A stretch of DNA of 64,000 nt from Oceanicoccus sp. KOV_DT_Chl (GTDB lineage: Bacteria; Pseudomonadota; Gammaproteobacteria; Pseudomonadales; Dasaniaceae). Each line of letters begins with the position of its first letter. Within the stretch, counting starts at the first letter, position 1. A model generated the notes under the pieces. The model had not been told where the DNA came from. It saw only the letters and a list, made by a program, of their open reading frames with translations, and did not search any database. This document shows, piece after piece, positions 1-9,259 of this stretch. The position numbers and the translations under genes are program-made. The stretch is taken from NCBI RefSeq assembly GCF_900120175.1, contig NZ_FQLF01000004.1:124001-188000 (forward strand). The letters run 5' to 3'.

Positions 1-28
1 AAAGTGTTGCCTGCCAGCTAGCCTGGTT

Positions 29-451
29 TTATTCGCCTTTTGTCGGTAAGTCCTGGCTCCAATCCAGTATTAATTCCCTTTCATATAAGCGCCAGCCTGC
101 ATCGGTTCGTCGATATTTATCCTGATAGCGGATGCCCCAATCCAGTTTTCTCTCGATACCGTCTTTATCGTAGATGTGTGTGGCTACACAATAAATCTCG
201 CCCTCTGCAATATCATCCTCAATGGTAACAATGTGATTGTGTACGGCATGAAAGGTACGCTTGAATTGTTCTACCGCGCTCATTCCTGCAATAATTTCAT
301 CGGTACCGTTAAAACAAAATTCCGGGCCATATATTTTGGCATCTTCAGTAACGATGCTTTCAAATAATGGATAGTCTCGTTGGTCGACTGCATTAGCATA
401 AAGGTAGGCAATATCACGGATACAGATACGATCATTGGCATAGTGGGGCAT
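29..451 (-). CDS. SnoaL-like / NTF2-fold protein
   Basis: A 140-residue protein with the length and residue pattern of SnoaL-like (NTF2-fold) proteins: an N-terminal helix with the stretch AYLYANAVDQRDY, then an FHAVHNHIVTIED segment and a C-terminal YERELILDW strand. Members include polyketide cyclases, dehydratases and many small proteins of unknown substrate. It is a single-domain cytosolic protein with no signal peptide. It lies alone at the left edge and is read away from the protease gene to its right. The ribosome-binding site is weak. The fold assignment is fairly secure; no reaction can be assigned. Confidence 0.7.
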   Translation of the reverse strand: MPHYANDRICIRDIAYLYANAVDQRDYPLFESIVTEDAKIYGPEFCFNGTDEIIAGMSAVEQFKRTFHAVHNHIVTIEDDIAEGEIYCVATHIYDKDGIERKLDWGIRYQDKYRRTDAGWRLYERELILDWSQDLPTKGE

Positions 452-640
452 ATTTTAGTTCTCGGGGATTAATGGACTCGCTGCGATTTTATTATAGATG
501 AATAAAAAATTCTGGCTGTTACGGATATATAATATATTTGTAGACTCTAAAGCGCGTGCTTACTACTTGTCTTTGCTTTTAAGATCCCCATATTCGACAA
601 GCTATAAAACAGTTAATTAACAATTTGTAAGGAGTGTTTT

Positions 641-2005
641 ATGCGATCAATGTTTGGTCCTGCGTTTGGGTTTTTATTTCTGATGATGTTAGTACCCAAT
701 TTATCCTGGTCGATGTTACCGGCATTGGATAGTCAAGGGCAGCCGCTCCCCAGTCTGGCGCCATTGGTCGAAGAGGTGGCACCTTCTGTGGTTAATATTT
801 CAACCTATACAACACAAACATTGCAGCAAAACCCGCTATTACGAGACCCTTTTTTCAGGCGCTTTTTTAATGTACCTCCAGGCCAGCAAGTACCGCATAC
901 CCGTAAAACACAGAGTGCGGGCTCTGGCGTTATTACTGATGCAAAAAATGGCACCGTAGTTACCAATCATCATGTGATTAATGGTGCTGATGAGATACAT
1001 GTGGGCCTTCAGGATGGGCGTTCCTATCAAGCTGAATTGATTGGTTCGGATCCCGATGTAGATATTGCTGTGCTTAAGCTAAAAGAGTTTGGTGAATTAA
1101 AAGCATTGCCAATGGCTAAACCTGATAAGTTACGTGTTGGTGATTTTGTGATTGCGATTGGCAACCCTTTTGGCTTGGGGCAGAGTGTTACCTCGGGTGT
1201 AGTGAGTGCCTTGGGGCGCAGCGGATTGGGAATAGAGGGTTATGAAAATTTTATTCAAACAGATGCCTCAATTAATCCCGGTAACTCTGGCGGTGCGCTG
1301 GTAAATTTAAGAGGTGAGTTAGTGGGTATCAATACCGCTATTATAGCGCCTGCGGGAGGTAACATTGGTATTGGCTTTGCTATTCCTGCGGATATGGCTA
1401 AATCAAGTATTGATCAAATTGTCGAGCACGGAGAAGTTCGCCGAGGCCAGCTAGGTATTATTATCCAGGATTTGACTCGCGATTTAGCCGAGGCTTTTGC
1501 TATTGATAAACAGCAGCAGGGGGTTTTGATTGCCGAAGTTCAGTTGAACTCGGCTGCTGACAAGGCTGGCTTGAGAGCGGGTGATGTGGTGATTAGCGTG
1601 GATGGTGATGTAGTAGAGAATTCTGCCCAGTTGCGTAATGAAATTGGACAGCGTCGAATTGGTGAGAAGGTGTCCCTTACTATTTTACGTGAAGGCCGCA
1701 GCAAAACCGTTAAGGCTACAGTGGCGGAGGCGGTAAGTAAGCAGATATCTAGTGCCACAATACACCCGGCCCTTGAAGGTGCTAGCTTACAAGTTTCCAA
1801 GCAGGGAGGCATAGAGGTCACTGCATTGGCGGAGGGCTCCAGGGCTGCCAGCTCGGGCCTTCGTGCCGGTGATGTGATTCTTTCAGTAAATCGCTATGCA
1901 GTGAATTCGGTCGATGATTTACGTGAGTTGGCGGCACGATACAAACAGCGTCTCGTTTTAAGGATCAAGCGTGGCAATGCTGCTTTTTACTTGGTTTTGC
2001 AATAA
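641..2005 (+). CDS. Do-family periplasmic serine protease (DegQ/DegP-like)
   Basis: A 454-residue HtrA/Do serine endopeptidase that degrades or refolds damaged envelope proteins in the periplasm. An N-terminal hydrophobic export signal covers about residues 1-24. The trypsin-like domain shows the full triad: His111 in TNHHV, Asp141 in DPDVDIAVLKL and Ser216 in GNSGGAL. Two PDZ domains follow, at roughly 265-355 and 370-450, with repeated GLRAGDVI motifs. Two PDZ domains fit DegP/DegQ rather than DegS. The start is supported by a strong AAGGAG site. A zinc-knuckle gene follows 18 bp downstream and may be co-transcribed. Confidence 0.93.
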   Translation: MRSMFGPAFGFLFLMMLVPNLSWSMLPALDSQGQPLPSLAPLVEEVAPSVVNISTYTTQTLQQNPLLRDPFFRRFFNVPPGQQVPHTRKTQSAGSGVITDAKNGTVVTNHHVINGADEIHVGLQDGRSYQAELIGSDPDVDIAVLKLKEFGELKALPMAKPDKLRVGDFVIAIGNPFGLGQSVTSGVVSALGRSGLGIEGYENFIQTDASINPGNSGGALVNLRGELVGINTAIIAPAGGNIGIGFAIPADMAKSSIDQIVEHGEVRRGQLGIIIQDLTRDLAEAFAIDKQQQGVLIAEVQLNSAADKAGLRAGDVVISVDGDVVENSAQLRNEIGQRRIGEKVSLTILREGRSKTVKATVAEAVSKQISSATIHPALEGASLQVSKQGGIEVTALAEGSRAASSGLRAGDVILSVNRYAVNSVDDLRELAARYKQRLVLRIKRGNAAFYLVLQ

Positions 2006-2023
2006 GTATGCATAGGAAAACGA

Positions 2024-2362
2024 ATGCAATGTAATCAGTGTGCTGAAGGTGAAATGCGACTGGTCCGTTTTGACCGCCGGCAGGAAGTTTTCGCATGTCG
2101 ACAGTGCCAGGCTGAGACGCTGTTATTAGATTGCCACTATTGTGAGCGACGAACAGTCCGGCGCTTGGTTGACAGCTCAGGCGGGGTGGCACGATGGTCT
2201 TGCCATCGCTGTGAAGTAGTCATGCATAAATGCCCTAACTGTTTGCAGCGGCAGCAGCAGGGATGGATAGTTAGCAACGCTATACTCAGCAAGGGTCAGT
2301 CCGGGTTTACCTGTCAGCGCTGTGGCGTGCATTGGCCGTCGGCAGATAAGATCGAGGCTTGA
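2024..2362 (+). CDS. Small zinc-ribbon-like protein, function unknown
   Basis: A 112-residue cysteine-rich protein with six paired CxxC knuckles: CNQC near the N-terminus, CRQC, CHYC, CHRC, CPNC and CQRC. This would allow about three zinc sites. Basic residues between the knuckles and the lack of a signal peptide suggest a cytosolic nucleic-acid- or protein-binding role, which is inference. It begins 18 bp after the Do-protease stop on the same strand, so the two may form an operon. I do not recognise the family. Confidence 0.65.
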   Translation: MQCNQCAEGEMRLVRFDRRQEVFACRQCQAETLLLDCHYCERRTVRRLVDSSGGVARWSCHRCEVVMHKCPNCLQRQQQGWIVSNAILSKGQSGFTCQRCGVHWPSADKIEA

Positions 2363-2467
2363 ACTGAATCAGGCTTATGCGGTCTCATGTGTGATGGATT
2401 AGGATACGCTATGTGGTTTTATACTGTGTTATCGCGTATCATCTACAGCCATTGGCAGAGGATAACA

Positions 2468-3046
2468 ATGATGAACATTTTCGCAAAATACCTATTGCTA
2501 GTGCTGGTTACTAGCTTGACCGCTTGTACGGGCGTTGTGGTTAATACTGATTATGATACTTCGCGCAATTTCGGCAAGTTGAAGCACTATGCATGGCTTG
2601 AACCAAAGCAGAAATTGGTTGTAGATCCTTTGGTGGATAACAGCTTGATGAATATGCGCGTGCAACGCGCGGTTGAGCGGCAATTAGCGGCGCAAGGCTT
2701 CGTTAAGGCTGAAGGCGATACCGCGGTCGATTTTTTAATTACTTATCATGTCAGCAGTAAAACCAAGCTCAGTGTTGATACCTTTCATGCAGGCTACGGT
2801 TATTATCCTTGCTGGGGATGTTTTGGCTACAACAGTTTTGGTGGCCAGCACACAACCGTACGTGAGTATCAGCAGGGGACTTTTATGCTGGATGTCGTCG
2901 ACCCGGCAAATAGTGGGTTAATTTGGCGTGGAATAGCGGGGCGGCGGTTAAGTGAGACTAGAACACCGCAGGAGCGTGATGTGTTTGTAGATGAAATTGT
3001 CACCGCAATATTGGCTAAATTTCCACCGACTGGGAAAACGAATTAA
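2468..3046 (+). CDS. DUF4136-type lipoprotein
   Basis: The open frame extends up to 2387, but ATG 2468 (or 2471) is preferred because AGAGG at 2457-2461 is correctly spaced and the protein then begins with a lipoprotein signal ending in LTAC (Cys20). The mature part starts from a VVVNTDYDTSRNF-like strand, with a central FLITYHV stretch and a Gly/Tyr/Cys-rich loop (GYGYYPCWGCFGY). It ends with LIWRG and a segment finishing AILAKFPP. These are features of DUF4136 proteins, envelope lipoproteins of unknown role. The product is 192 residues from 2468. The SRP RNA gene follows about 130 bp downstream. Confidence 0.72.
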   Translation: MMNIFAKYLLLVLVTSLTACTGVVVNTDYDTSRNFGKLKHYAWLEPKQKLVVDPLVDNSLMNMRVQRAVERQLAAQGFVKAEGDTAVDFLITYHVSSKTKLSVDTFHAGYGYYPCWGCFGYNSFGGQHTTVREYQQGTFMLDVVDPANSGLIWRGIAGRRLSETRTPQERDVFVDEIVTAILAKFPPTGKTN

Positions 3047-3176
3047 TAAAGTTAAAATTTTTGCCTGTATTGTGCCGTCAAGCCCCTTGCATGGCGTTAC
3101 AATTTTAAGCACAATACGCGGCCTTTGAAGCAAGCCAGTTTTTTGTTTAGTGCATAGCGAGTTTCAATGTCTTTAT

Positions 3177-3290
3177 GGTGGTCCTTCTGGTCCTCTCGCA
3201 ACATTAGGTAGCAAACCCCGCCAGGCCCGGAAGGGAGCAACGGTAGTTACTGACATGTGTGCCGAGATGTGGCTGGTTGGATCGCCACCC
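3177..3290 (+). ncRNA. ffs: 4.5S RNA (bacterial small signal recognition particle RNA)
   Basis: The sequence holds the near-invariant SRP RNA apical domain, with the GGAA tetraloop flanked by the asymmetric loop (around CCAGGCCCGGAAGGGAGCA, 3221-3239). The downstream GTGTGCCGAGATGTGGCTGG segment matches the Escherichia coli 4.5S RNA arrangement. The ends pair as GGTGG (3177-3181) with CCACC (3285-3289), which gives a hairpin of about 114 nt. The RNA binds Ffh and targets nascent membrane proteins to SecYEG. The exact 5' and 3' ends are inferred from pairing. No clear T-run terminator follows. Confidence 0.93.
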
Positions 3291-3398
3291 TTATCAAGCG
3301 GTTACTTATATCCATTTCATTTTGTCAGGTTAAGACTGCAATTCTCGATGTTGTTACAAGCAGCTGGGTATTAACAATAGCACGTTACTTGTCTGGTA

Positions 3399-4118
3399 TT
3401 ACCAAGGCTGTGTCGGTGCATCATCCTCTGTCGTTACCTCTAGCCCCGGTTCAATTTTGCCCAGAGCCAGTGCTTTGATATATTCAGTGGTCGGAATATG
3501 GCAATAAACCTGACCACGCAGTTTGTTGGGGAATAAATAAAAGCGCCAATCTTCCCAGCGGGTTAATAGGCCGGGCGCATTTAAATAGACTCGTCCCGCG
3601 TCATCCAGATATGACAATTGAAAAGAAGCAAGATAGCTGCGGCCAGTGACTCCCGGTGCAATGTTATTGACTTGTATTTTTTCTGCCTGATGTGCGGCTT
3701 GGGTATTGGTCATTTGTAATTCTGATATCGCTTTGGCGATAGTCAATTTAGCTATATCAGTGCAATGCTGCTGCTCTCCAGCAGCATTGGCCCCATAGTG
3801 TTCTCTAATATGATCGGCGCTTTTTACTTTGCATGACACCATGACGGGTAAGCTTTGCTGGTAGGTCACAACTTGATAAATAGTCAGTGGATCTATAGCG
3901 GGTTTTGCATGACGAAAAGAGGCCATATCGGTGAGCAGGGTGTTGTGACTCGGTACTTTGGTGTTGGAGATTTTTTGTTGTACAGTCTGACAGAACTCAG
4001 TGTTGTTGGCATCGATCTGTGGCCACTCACTATTGGCGAAAGTGCTGCAAGGGAGGATAAAGGTGAATAAAAATAATAATGGCTGTTGTCTAATCCAATC
4101 TGGCAATACTGTTATCAT
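3399..4118 (-). CDS. Secreted protein of unknown function
   Basis: A 239-residue protein with an N-terminal export signal: basic and Trp-containing start, the hydrophobic core LLFLFTFILPCSTFA, and probable cleavage near residue 29. The mature part has three cysteines (in TEFCQTV, VSCKVKS and QQHCTDI) plus one in VYCHIP, so disulfides are possible if it is periplasmic. It ends with the acidic tail TTEDDAPTQPW. No domain is recognised. It is divergent from the alpha/beta hydrolase gene at 4214, and the two share a 95-bp promoter region. Confidence 0.65.
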   Translation of the reverse strand: MITVLPDWIRQQPLLFLFTFILPCSTFANSEWPQIDANNTEFCQTVQQKISNTKVPSHNTLLTDMASFRHAKPAIDPLTIYQVVTYQQSLPVMVSCKVKSADHIREHYGANAAGEQQHCTDIAKLTIAKAISELQMTNTQAAHQAEKIQVNNIAPGVTGRSYLASFQLSYLDDAGRVYLNAPGLLTRWEDWRFYLFPNKLRGQVYCHIPTTEYIKALALGKIEPGLEVTTEDDAPTQPW

Positions 4119-4213
4119 CTTGATACTGTCCTTGCTAATGCAGAGTACAGAGCCTAACTAATTAGCCATTTATTTAATAGCCTATAATTGTTTAATAACT
4201 ATAAAATTACTTT

Positions 4214-4963
4214 ATGAAAATAATAAAAATTGGTCTCGTTGCTTTAATTATTCTTGTCGTTGGCAGTTACGCCTGGCTGGAATACAACTCCACTAGTAAT
4301 TACGCCGCTCCAGACCAGCAAGCACTGGCGGCAATAGTGGGCGATCAGCAAGTCACAGTTAAGGTGAATGACTGGATGGTGATGACGCCCGCGAACAATA
4401 CGACTCATACCGGTTTAATTGTTTACCCGGGTGCTTATTGCGATATTTCCGGCTACGCGCCAGTGCTAAGAAGAATTGCCTCTGCAGGTTACTTTAGTGT
4501 CACTGTGGCGATGCCGTTTGGTATGGCTATTCTGTCGCCCGATGTGGCTGCAGAGGTGATCAATTCCTATCCGGACATTAAACATTGGATTATTGTTGGC
4601 CATTCTTTGGGCGGAGCTATGGCAGGGCGTTTTGCTGCAAATAATCCACAGCTGTTATCGGGGATTATTCTCTGGGATTCTCATCCTCCGGAATCCAGCT
4701 CATTGGTTGATTCGCCACTGCCAGTCACGCTGATTCATCGAGCCACTCCTGATGCCTTGCCGCCGCGAAAGTTTGCAGTGGTCAGAGATCTATTCCCTGT
4801 TAATAGCCAGTGGATTCCGATACCAGGGGGGCAGCATATGTATTTTGGCTCTTTTGCTGGTGGGGGTTACGAGGAAGAGTGGGCGCCGGCTATCACTCGA
4901 GCAGAGCAACAGGAGATAGTAGTGGCTGCGATGTTACAGCAAATTGGCAAGATGATTCGCTAA
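4214..4963 (+). CDS. Membrane-anchored alpha/beta hydrolase
   Basis: A 249-residue serine hydrolase. Residues 6-24 form a hydrophobic signal or anchor helix (LVALIILVVGSYAWL). The body has the nucleophile elbow GHSLGGAMAG, the acid region after the PVTLIHR strand, and a C-terminal GGQHMYFG segment that can supply the catalytic His. The organisation resembles small lipase/esterase-like hydrolases of the alpha/beta hydrolase superfamily. The substrate is unknown, and location outside the cytoplasmic membrane is inferred from the anchor. No obvious Shine-Dalgarno site precedes the ATG, and the upstream region is AT-rich. Confidence 0.78.
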   Translation: MKIIKIGLVALIILVVGSYAWLEYNSTSNYAAPDQQALAAIVGDQQVTVKVNDWMVMTPANNTTHTGLIVYPGAYCDISGYAPVLRRIASAGYFSVTVAMPFGMAILSPDVAAEVINSYPDIKHWIIVGHSLGGAMAGRFAANNPQLLSGIILWDSHPPESSSLVDSPLPVTLIHRATPDALPPRKFAVVRDLFPVNSQWIPIPGGQHMYFGSFAGGGYEEEWAPAITRAEQQEIVVAAMLQQIGKMIR

Positions 4964-5199
4964 CCTACTTTCAATGGGTGGATTTAATGCCTGATTGGTA
5001 ATATTTTTGTGCGCCATCGTGGTGGTGTTAGGCGGCAAGTACAATAAGCTAGTGTGCTTAGGGTTTTGATTTCTTCTGCTATTTTCTGCCGGTTGTTTGA
5101 AGGTTTCTCAGGATAAAATACTATGGCGGACTCACTGCTTGCGCGATAGTGTTAACATCGAGATATTCTTACTTAATTATTTTGTACGGGGACGCTGCC

Positions 5200-6003
5200 A
5201 TGTTTACTGATAAAACAGTAATTATTACCGGCGCATCGGCCGGGGTAGGCGCTAGCTGTGCTAGGACTTTTGCGGGGCTCGGCGCAAATTTAGTGTTAGT
5301 TGCCAGAGGTGCCGAAGCGCTTGAAAAAATGACCAAGGAATTAAGTCCACAGGTCAAAGTATTGGCTCTAACAATCGATGTCGCCGATCAGCAGGCGTGT
5401 ACGGACTTGGTTAAGCAGTGTCTCGAGTATTTTGGAAAGATAGATATTCTAGTCAATAACGCCGGTTTGCATCATCGCGGAGATTTTAGCACGCGCTCCC
5501 CTCGTGAGTTGAGCGCTATGGTTGATGTGAATTTGCGCGCGCCCGTTCAACTCACGTCAGAATGTCTTCCTTATTTACTGCAATCCGGTGGCGCTGTGAT
5601 CATGGTGGGTTCATTAGCTGGTAGGGCGCCCCTGCAAGGCGCTTCAATATATGCAGCAACCAAGGCAGCCGTTAGATCGTTCGCTTATTCACTGGACGAT
5701 GAGTTGCGTGGTAGCGGAGTGCATGTGGGAGTCGTGTCTGTTGGTCCAATTGATACAGGCTTTATTATGAATGATATTGATCAGGTAGAGGATATTGTGT
5801 TTTCGCAAGGGATGAGTAGTCCGCAGCAAGTCGCTGATGCGGTAGTTAGCATCGCTCGCGGTGACGCTGTGGAGATCTGTCTTCCACGCACTAGTGCCTT
5901 GCTTACCTCTGTAGGCTATTTTTTTCCTGGGCTAAGGCGTTTTAGTCGTGGGTTTTTATATTGGTTAGGCAGAAAGAAAAAACAGAAGTATCGCCAAGGT
6001 TGA
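5200..6003 (+). CDS. Short-chain dehydrogenase/reductase (SDR)
   Basis: A classical SDR oxidoreductase: the glycine-rich NAD(P) motif TGASAGVG near residue 10, an NNAG motif, a catalytic Ser in the VGSLAGR segment, and YAATK supplying Tyr and Lys. I chose ATG 5200 over an upstream in-frame GTG at 5149 because GGGGA (5187-5191) is well spaced and the Rossmann strand then starts at residue 5, as is normal. The C-terminus (VGYFFPGLRRF..GFLYWLGRKKKQK) is hydrophobic then basic and could associate with membranes. The substrate is not predictable. A bidirectional terminator follows. Confidence 0.87.
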   Translation: MFTDKTVIITGASAGVGASCARTFAGLGANLVLVARGAEALEKMTKELSPQVKVLALTIDVADQQACTDLVKQCLEYFGKIDILVNNAGLHHRGDFSTRSPRELSAMVDVNLRAPVQLTSECLPYLLQSGGAVIMVGSLAGRAPLQGASIYAATKAAVRSFAYSLDDELRGSGVHVGVVSVGPIDTGFIMNDIDQVEDIVFSQGMSSPQQVADAVVSIARGDAVEICLPRTSALLTSVGYFFPGLRRFSRGFLYWLGRKKKQKYRQG

Positions 6004-6050
6004 GGTGTAAGTTGTGGCTAGCTGAGCAGATGCAGTTTACAAACGCATAA

Positions 6051-6082
6051 AAAAAGCCCGGCAAATTAGCCGGGCTTTTTTT
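6051..6082. terminator. Bidirectional intrinsic terminator
   Basis: AAAAAGCCCGGC pairs with GCCGGGCTTTTTT around an AAATTA loop, with A- and T-runs on both flanks. It can end the SDR gene on the plus strand and the tRNA-Ser transcript on the minus strand. Confidence 0.85.
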
Positions 6083-6085
6083 ATA

Positions 6086-6173
6086 TGGCGGTGAGGGAGA
6101 GAGTCGAACTCTCGGAGGTATTACCCTCGCCGGTTTTCAAGACCGGTGCTTTAGGCCACTCAGCCACCTCACC
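6086..6173 (-). tRNA. tRNA-Ser (anticodon TGA)
   Basis: The reverse complement folds as an 88-nt class II tRNA. The acceptor stem is GGTGAGG/CCTCACC, the discriminator is G and CCA is encoded. The anticodon loop CTTGAAA carries TGA (plus-strand tca at 6137-6139). A long variable arm is followed by the T-loop GTTCGACTC. TGA, the long variable arm and the G discriminator identify serine. It is transcribed toward the terminator at 6051-6082. Confidence 0.96.
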
Positions 6174-6540
6174 ATAACTGTAATGCTGTATTTTTTAAGC
6201 CGCATTAGACTTGTTCGATCTTGAGTTGCATGCCTATAAGTATTATCAATACTGATAACTTCAGCTGTTTAACTAATCCATTTAATCGGTAAATTGGATT
6301 GTGGTGCAATATGACGTTCAAGATCGGTAGGTTACTAAATCGGTGCTGTTGTCGGCACGGATAAATAACGTTGCTTGGCGTTATATCAACGAATTGAATA
6401 CGCTAGGCGTCCTTTCAACACGGACGGAATTATACATAGCTTTGTTCTATAGACAAGGGCTTTTACTGTAATAAGTGAATATGTCTTTGCAGCTAAGCTA
6501 TTGTTTTGATAACTGTTATTTAGGCTGTTTTATAATCAAT
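6174..6540. other. Intergenic region with no gene recognised
   Basis: About 370 bp between tRNA-Ser and the rne terminator. It must hold the tRNA promoter (minus strand). A small inverted repeat AGTATT/AATACT lies near 6238-6252. I see no convincing coding frame or RNA gene. Confidence 0.5.
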
Positions 6541-6544
6541 GAGC

Positions 6545-6574
6545 AAAAAAAGGCCCGGTTAATACCGGGCTTTT
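6545..6574 (-). terminator. Intrinsic terminator of rne
   Basis: GCCCGG (6553-6558) pairs with CCGGGC (6565-6570). On the minus strand the stem is followed by a run of seven or more T, placed just downstream of the rne stop. Confidence 0.85.
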
Positions 6575-6586
6575 AAGCTTGATCAA

Positions 6587-9259
6587 TTACGCTTGACGTT
6601 TGATCCTTGGATCGTTTTGAGCGCGCTCGGCTTTTGGTTTATTGGCATCCGGAAGTGTTGGTGCTGCTGGTTCTTTCGGTGCGGTATCCAATAGCTGCGT
6701 GACAATCGCCACTTCCGTAATGACTTTAGGTGTTAAGCGAGGGTCATTTGCCGCGCGGCCTTGGGGCTTGGTTACGGTGGCAGTATTTGTTTTTGCCGGA
6801 GCCTCAGGGATGGCGATTGCAGGTTGAATAACCTCTACAGCTGGCGGCTCGGAGGTTTCAGTAACTGAGGCAGTTTCACTGATCGGTTGTTCGATTACAG
6901 CTTGCTCAATGACCTCTTTCGTTATAGCACTTACCTCATCATCACTGCTGGCAGGCGACGCGACTTTTTCATCGGTAGCTTCCTCAGCTGTGGTAACAAC
7001 AGCTTCAGTAGGTTGCTCCTGTTGAAGCGCTGTTTCCGGCGCTGCTTGTTGCTCTTGGTTGGCGATCGCAGTGCCTTCAGTTGCCTCCTCAGTGGCAACA
7101 GCCTGTTGGTCCTGAATCTTTTCAATTGGCTTTGCTTTAGTGGCTGCGTTGCTATCCTCAGCTTCTTGCTGATTATTCGTATTCACTTCATTGTCGGTAG
7201 CTTCAGTGCGTGGGCCTCTGTTCCGGCGACGCTGCGAGTTACGTGGCTTGCGATTTGAGGGGCGGCGTTGTGGCTTATCCTCATTGCTATCCGTTGCTGA
7301 AGTCGTTTCTTCCTGGGCCGGCTTAGGGTCAGCTTTGGGTTCCGATTTACGCTGTTCACGGTTTTTGTTTCTGTTTGAGCCGCCGTCTTCATCACGATCT
7401 TTGCGACGTTCATTGTTGCGATTGCGATTACGATTGCGTCCTTGTTGGTTGCCACGGCTTTGATTGCGGTTGCGATTACGATTGTTGGGCCGTGACTCTT
7501 GTTCGGTTTTTACTTCAGGTTCTTTAGGTTCTTTAGGTTCTTCTGTTTTTTCAGTTGCAAAGAGGCTAATAATTTTAGATAAAAAGCCGGGGGCCTTTGC
7601 TACCGGTGTTGCCGTAGCTACAGCTTCTGTTGGTGCAGGCGCCGCGGGAGCGGGTGCTGGTGCCTGTTGATTGACTGCCTGCACTGCAGCTTGCTGCATC
7701 GGGGCTGTTGCCCTTTGTTGCGGGCTATTTTCATCAGGCTGGTCGACCTGGATCTTATAGCTCAGCGCAACTTGGCTGCTGATTTCATCATCTCGTAAAC
7801 GTTGCACTTCAAAGTGCGGAGTTTCCAATTCCGGAATTGGTACGATCACGACTCGAACGCTGGTGCGCTGTTCAATATCCAGAATCGGTTCGCGTTTTTC
7901 GTTTAGTAGATATGAAGCTACATTTACAGGTACTAAGGCACGAACTTCTGCGCTGCGCTCTTTATTAGCTGCTTCTTCGACCAAACGAAGAATTGATAGA
8001 GACAGCGATTTGGTATCGCGGATAGTACCCTGCCCAGTACAGCGGGGGCACACTTTGGCGCTGGTCTCATCCAATGATGGGCGTAAACGTTGGCGGGACA
8101 TTTCCAGTAGTCCAAAGCGTGAGATTCGGCCGACTTGAACCCGTGCTCTATCAATGTTGAGAGCATCGCGCATCCGGTTTTCGACTGCGCGCTGGTTTTT
8201 CGCGGGGTTCATATCAATGAAATCGATGACGATTAAACCGCCCATATCACGCAGGCGTAATTGACGAGCAATCTCATCAGCAGCTTCGAGGTTAGTTTGC
8301 AGTGCGGTTTCTTCGATATCGCCGCCCTTGGTGGCACGAGCAGAGTTAATGTCAATTGAAACCAGTGCTTCAGTAGGATCGATAACAATAGAGCCGCCCG
8401 AGGGGAGCTGCACTTCTCGCTGATAGGCGGTTTCGATTTGGCTTTCAATTTGGTAGCGATTAAACAGCGGCACTGGGTCTTCATAAAGGCGCACGCGGCT
8501 CTGGTAATGTGGCATAATTTGAGTAACAAAACTCATGGCGTCTTTGTAGGCATCAGGGTTATCGATTAATACCTGATCAATATCATCCCGTAAGTAGTCG
8601 CGAATAGCACGGATAACGACATTGCTGTCCTGAAGTAGCAAAAATGGCGCTTTTTTCTCATTAGAGGCGTTCACTATGGCTTCCCATAGCTGGCTGAGGT
8701 AGTTCAAATCCCACTGTAACTCTTCACCACTGCGGCCTAAGGCTGCTGTTCTTACGATGGTTCCCATGCCATTGGGTATTGTCATGCTACTTAAGGCTTC
8801 TTTTAGTTCTATGCGGTCTTCACCTTCGATACTGCGTGAGATACCGCCGGCCCGGGAGTTGTTGGGCATAAGCACCAAGTAACGACCTGCCAGGCTGATA
8901 AAGGTGGTGAGCGCAGCGCCTTTATTACCGCGCTCTTCCTTATCCACTTGTACAATTATTTCTGTACCTTCTTTAACGACATCTTTTATTTTAAACCGAC
9001 CTTGGACATCGGAAGGTTTACGGTAAAAGTATTCGCGGGAAATTTCTTTCAGTGGTAAAAAACCATGGCGTTCAGCGCCAAAATCAACAAAGGCTGCTTC
9101 GAGACTGGGCTCGACGCGGGTGATTACGCCCTTATAAATATTGTCTTTCTTTTGTATACGAGTTCGGTTTTCTATATCTAGATCGTAAAGACGCTGGCCA
9201 TCAACGAGGGCTACGCGCATCTCTTCGGGTTGAGTTGCATTAATGAGCATTCTTTTCAT
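6587..9259 (-). CDS. rne: Ribonuclease E
   Basis: The essential endoribonuclease of mRNA decay and rRNA/tRNA processing and the scaffold of the degradosome. The open frame starts at 9403, but ATG 9259 gives the canonical start [21 protein letters not shown] (890 residues). The S1 RNA-binding domain and 5' sensor lie in the first ~280 residues. The DNase-I-like catalytic core contains VDINSA and IDFIDMNP with the Mg-binding Asp residues, and the zinc-link is CPRCTGQG. The C-terminal half is low complexity: Pro/Ala-rich, an Arg/Asn-rich RNA-binding block (near 7200-7500), an acidic Glu/Ala/Thr stretch, and two RAxNDPR motifs at the end. The leader (9260-9640) is hairpin-rich, which suggests autoregulation as in E. 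coli. It is divergent from rluC. Confidence 0.97.
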   Translation of the reverse strand: MKRMLINATQPEEMRVALVDGQRLYDLDIENRTRIQKKDNIYKGVITRVEPSLEAAFVDFGAERHGFLPLKEISREYFYRKPSDVQGRFKIKDVVKEGTEIIVQVDKEERGNKGAALTTFISLAGRYLVLMPNNSRAGGISRSIEGEDRIELKEALSSMTIPNGMGTIVRTAALGRSGEELQWDLNYLSQLWEAIVNASNEKKAPFLLLQDSNVVIRAIRDYLRDDIDQVLIDNPDAYKDAMSFVTQIMPHYQSRVRLYEDPVPLFNRYQIESQIETAYQREVQLPSGGSIVIDPTEALVSIDINSARATKGGDIEETALQTNLEAADEIARQLRLRDMGGLIVIDFIDMNPAKNQRAVENRMRDALNIDRARVQVGRISRFGLLEMSRQRLRPSLDETSAKVCPRCTGQGTIRDTKSLSLSILRLVEEAANKERSAEVRALVPVNVASYLLNEKREPILDIEQRTSVRVVIVPIPELETPHFEVQRLRDDEISSQVALSYKIQVDQPDENSPQQRATAPMQQAAVQAVNQQAPAPAPAAPAPTEAVATATPVAKAPGFLSKIISLFATEKTEEPKEPKEPEVKTEQESRPNNRNRNRNQSRGNQQGRNRNRNRNNERRKDRDEDGGSNRNKNREQRKSEPKADPKPAQEETTSATDSNEDKPQRRPSNRKPRNSQRRRNRGPRTEATDNEVNTNNQQEAEDSNAATKAKPIEKIQDQQAVATEEATEGTAIANQEQQAAPETALQQEQPTEAVVTTAEEATDEKVASPASSDDEVSAITKEVIEQAVIEQPISETASVTETSEPPAVEVIQPAIAIPEAPAKTNTATVTKPQGRAANDPRLTPKVITEVAIVTQLLDTAPKEPAAPTLPDANKPKAERAQNDPRIKRQA
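7516..7545 (-). repeat. Short tandem repeat inside rne (Lys-Glu-Pro)
   Basis: A 9-base unit (TTAGGTTCT on the plus strand) repeats about three times and encodes [10 protein letters not shown] at the beginning of the RNase E scaffold region. It is a simple in-frame repeat that can change length without loss of frame. Confidence 0.7.

Noticed and set aside
3150-3478. Open frames across the SRP RNA
   Set aside because: They overlap the 4.5S RNA gene, whose conserved structure explains the sequence.
7191-7463. An Arg/Leu-rich 90-residue frame opposite rne
   Set aside because: It is the antisense image of the Arg/Asn-rich repeats of RNase E; low-complexity coding DNA often stays open on the other strand.
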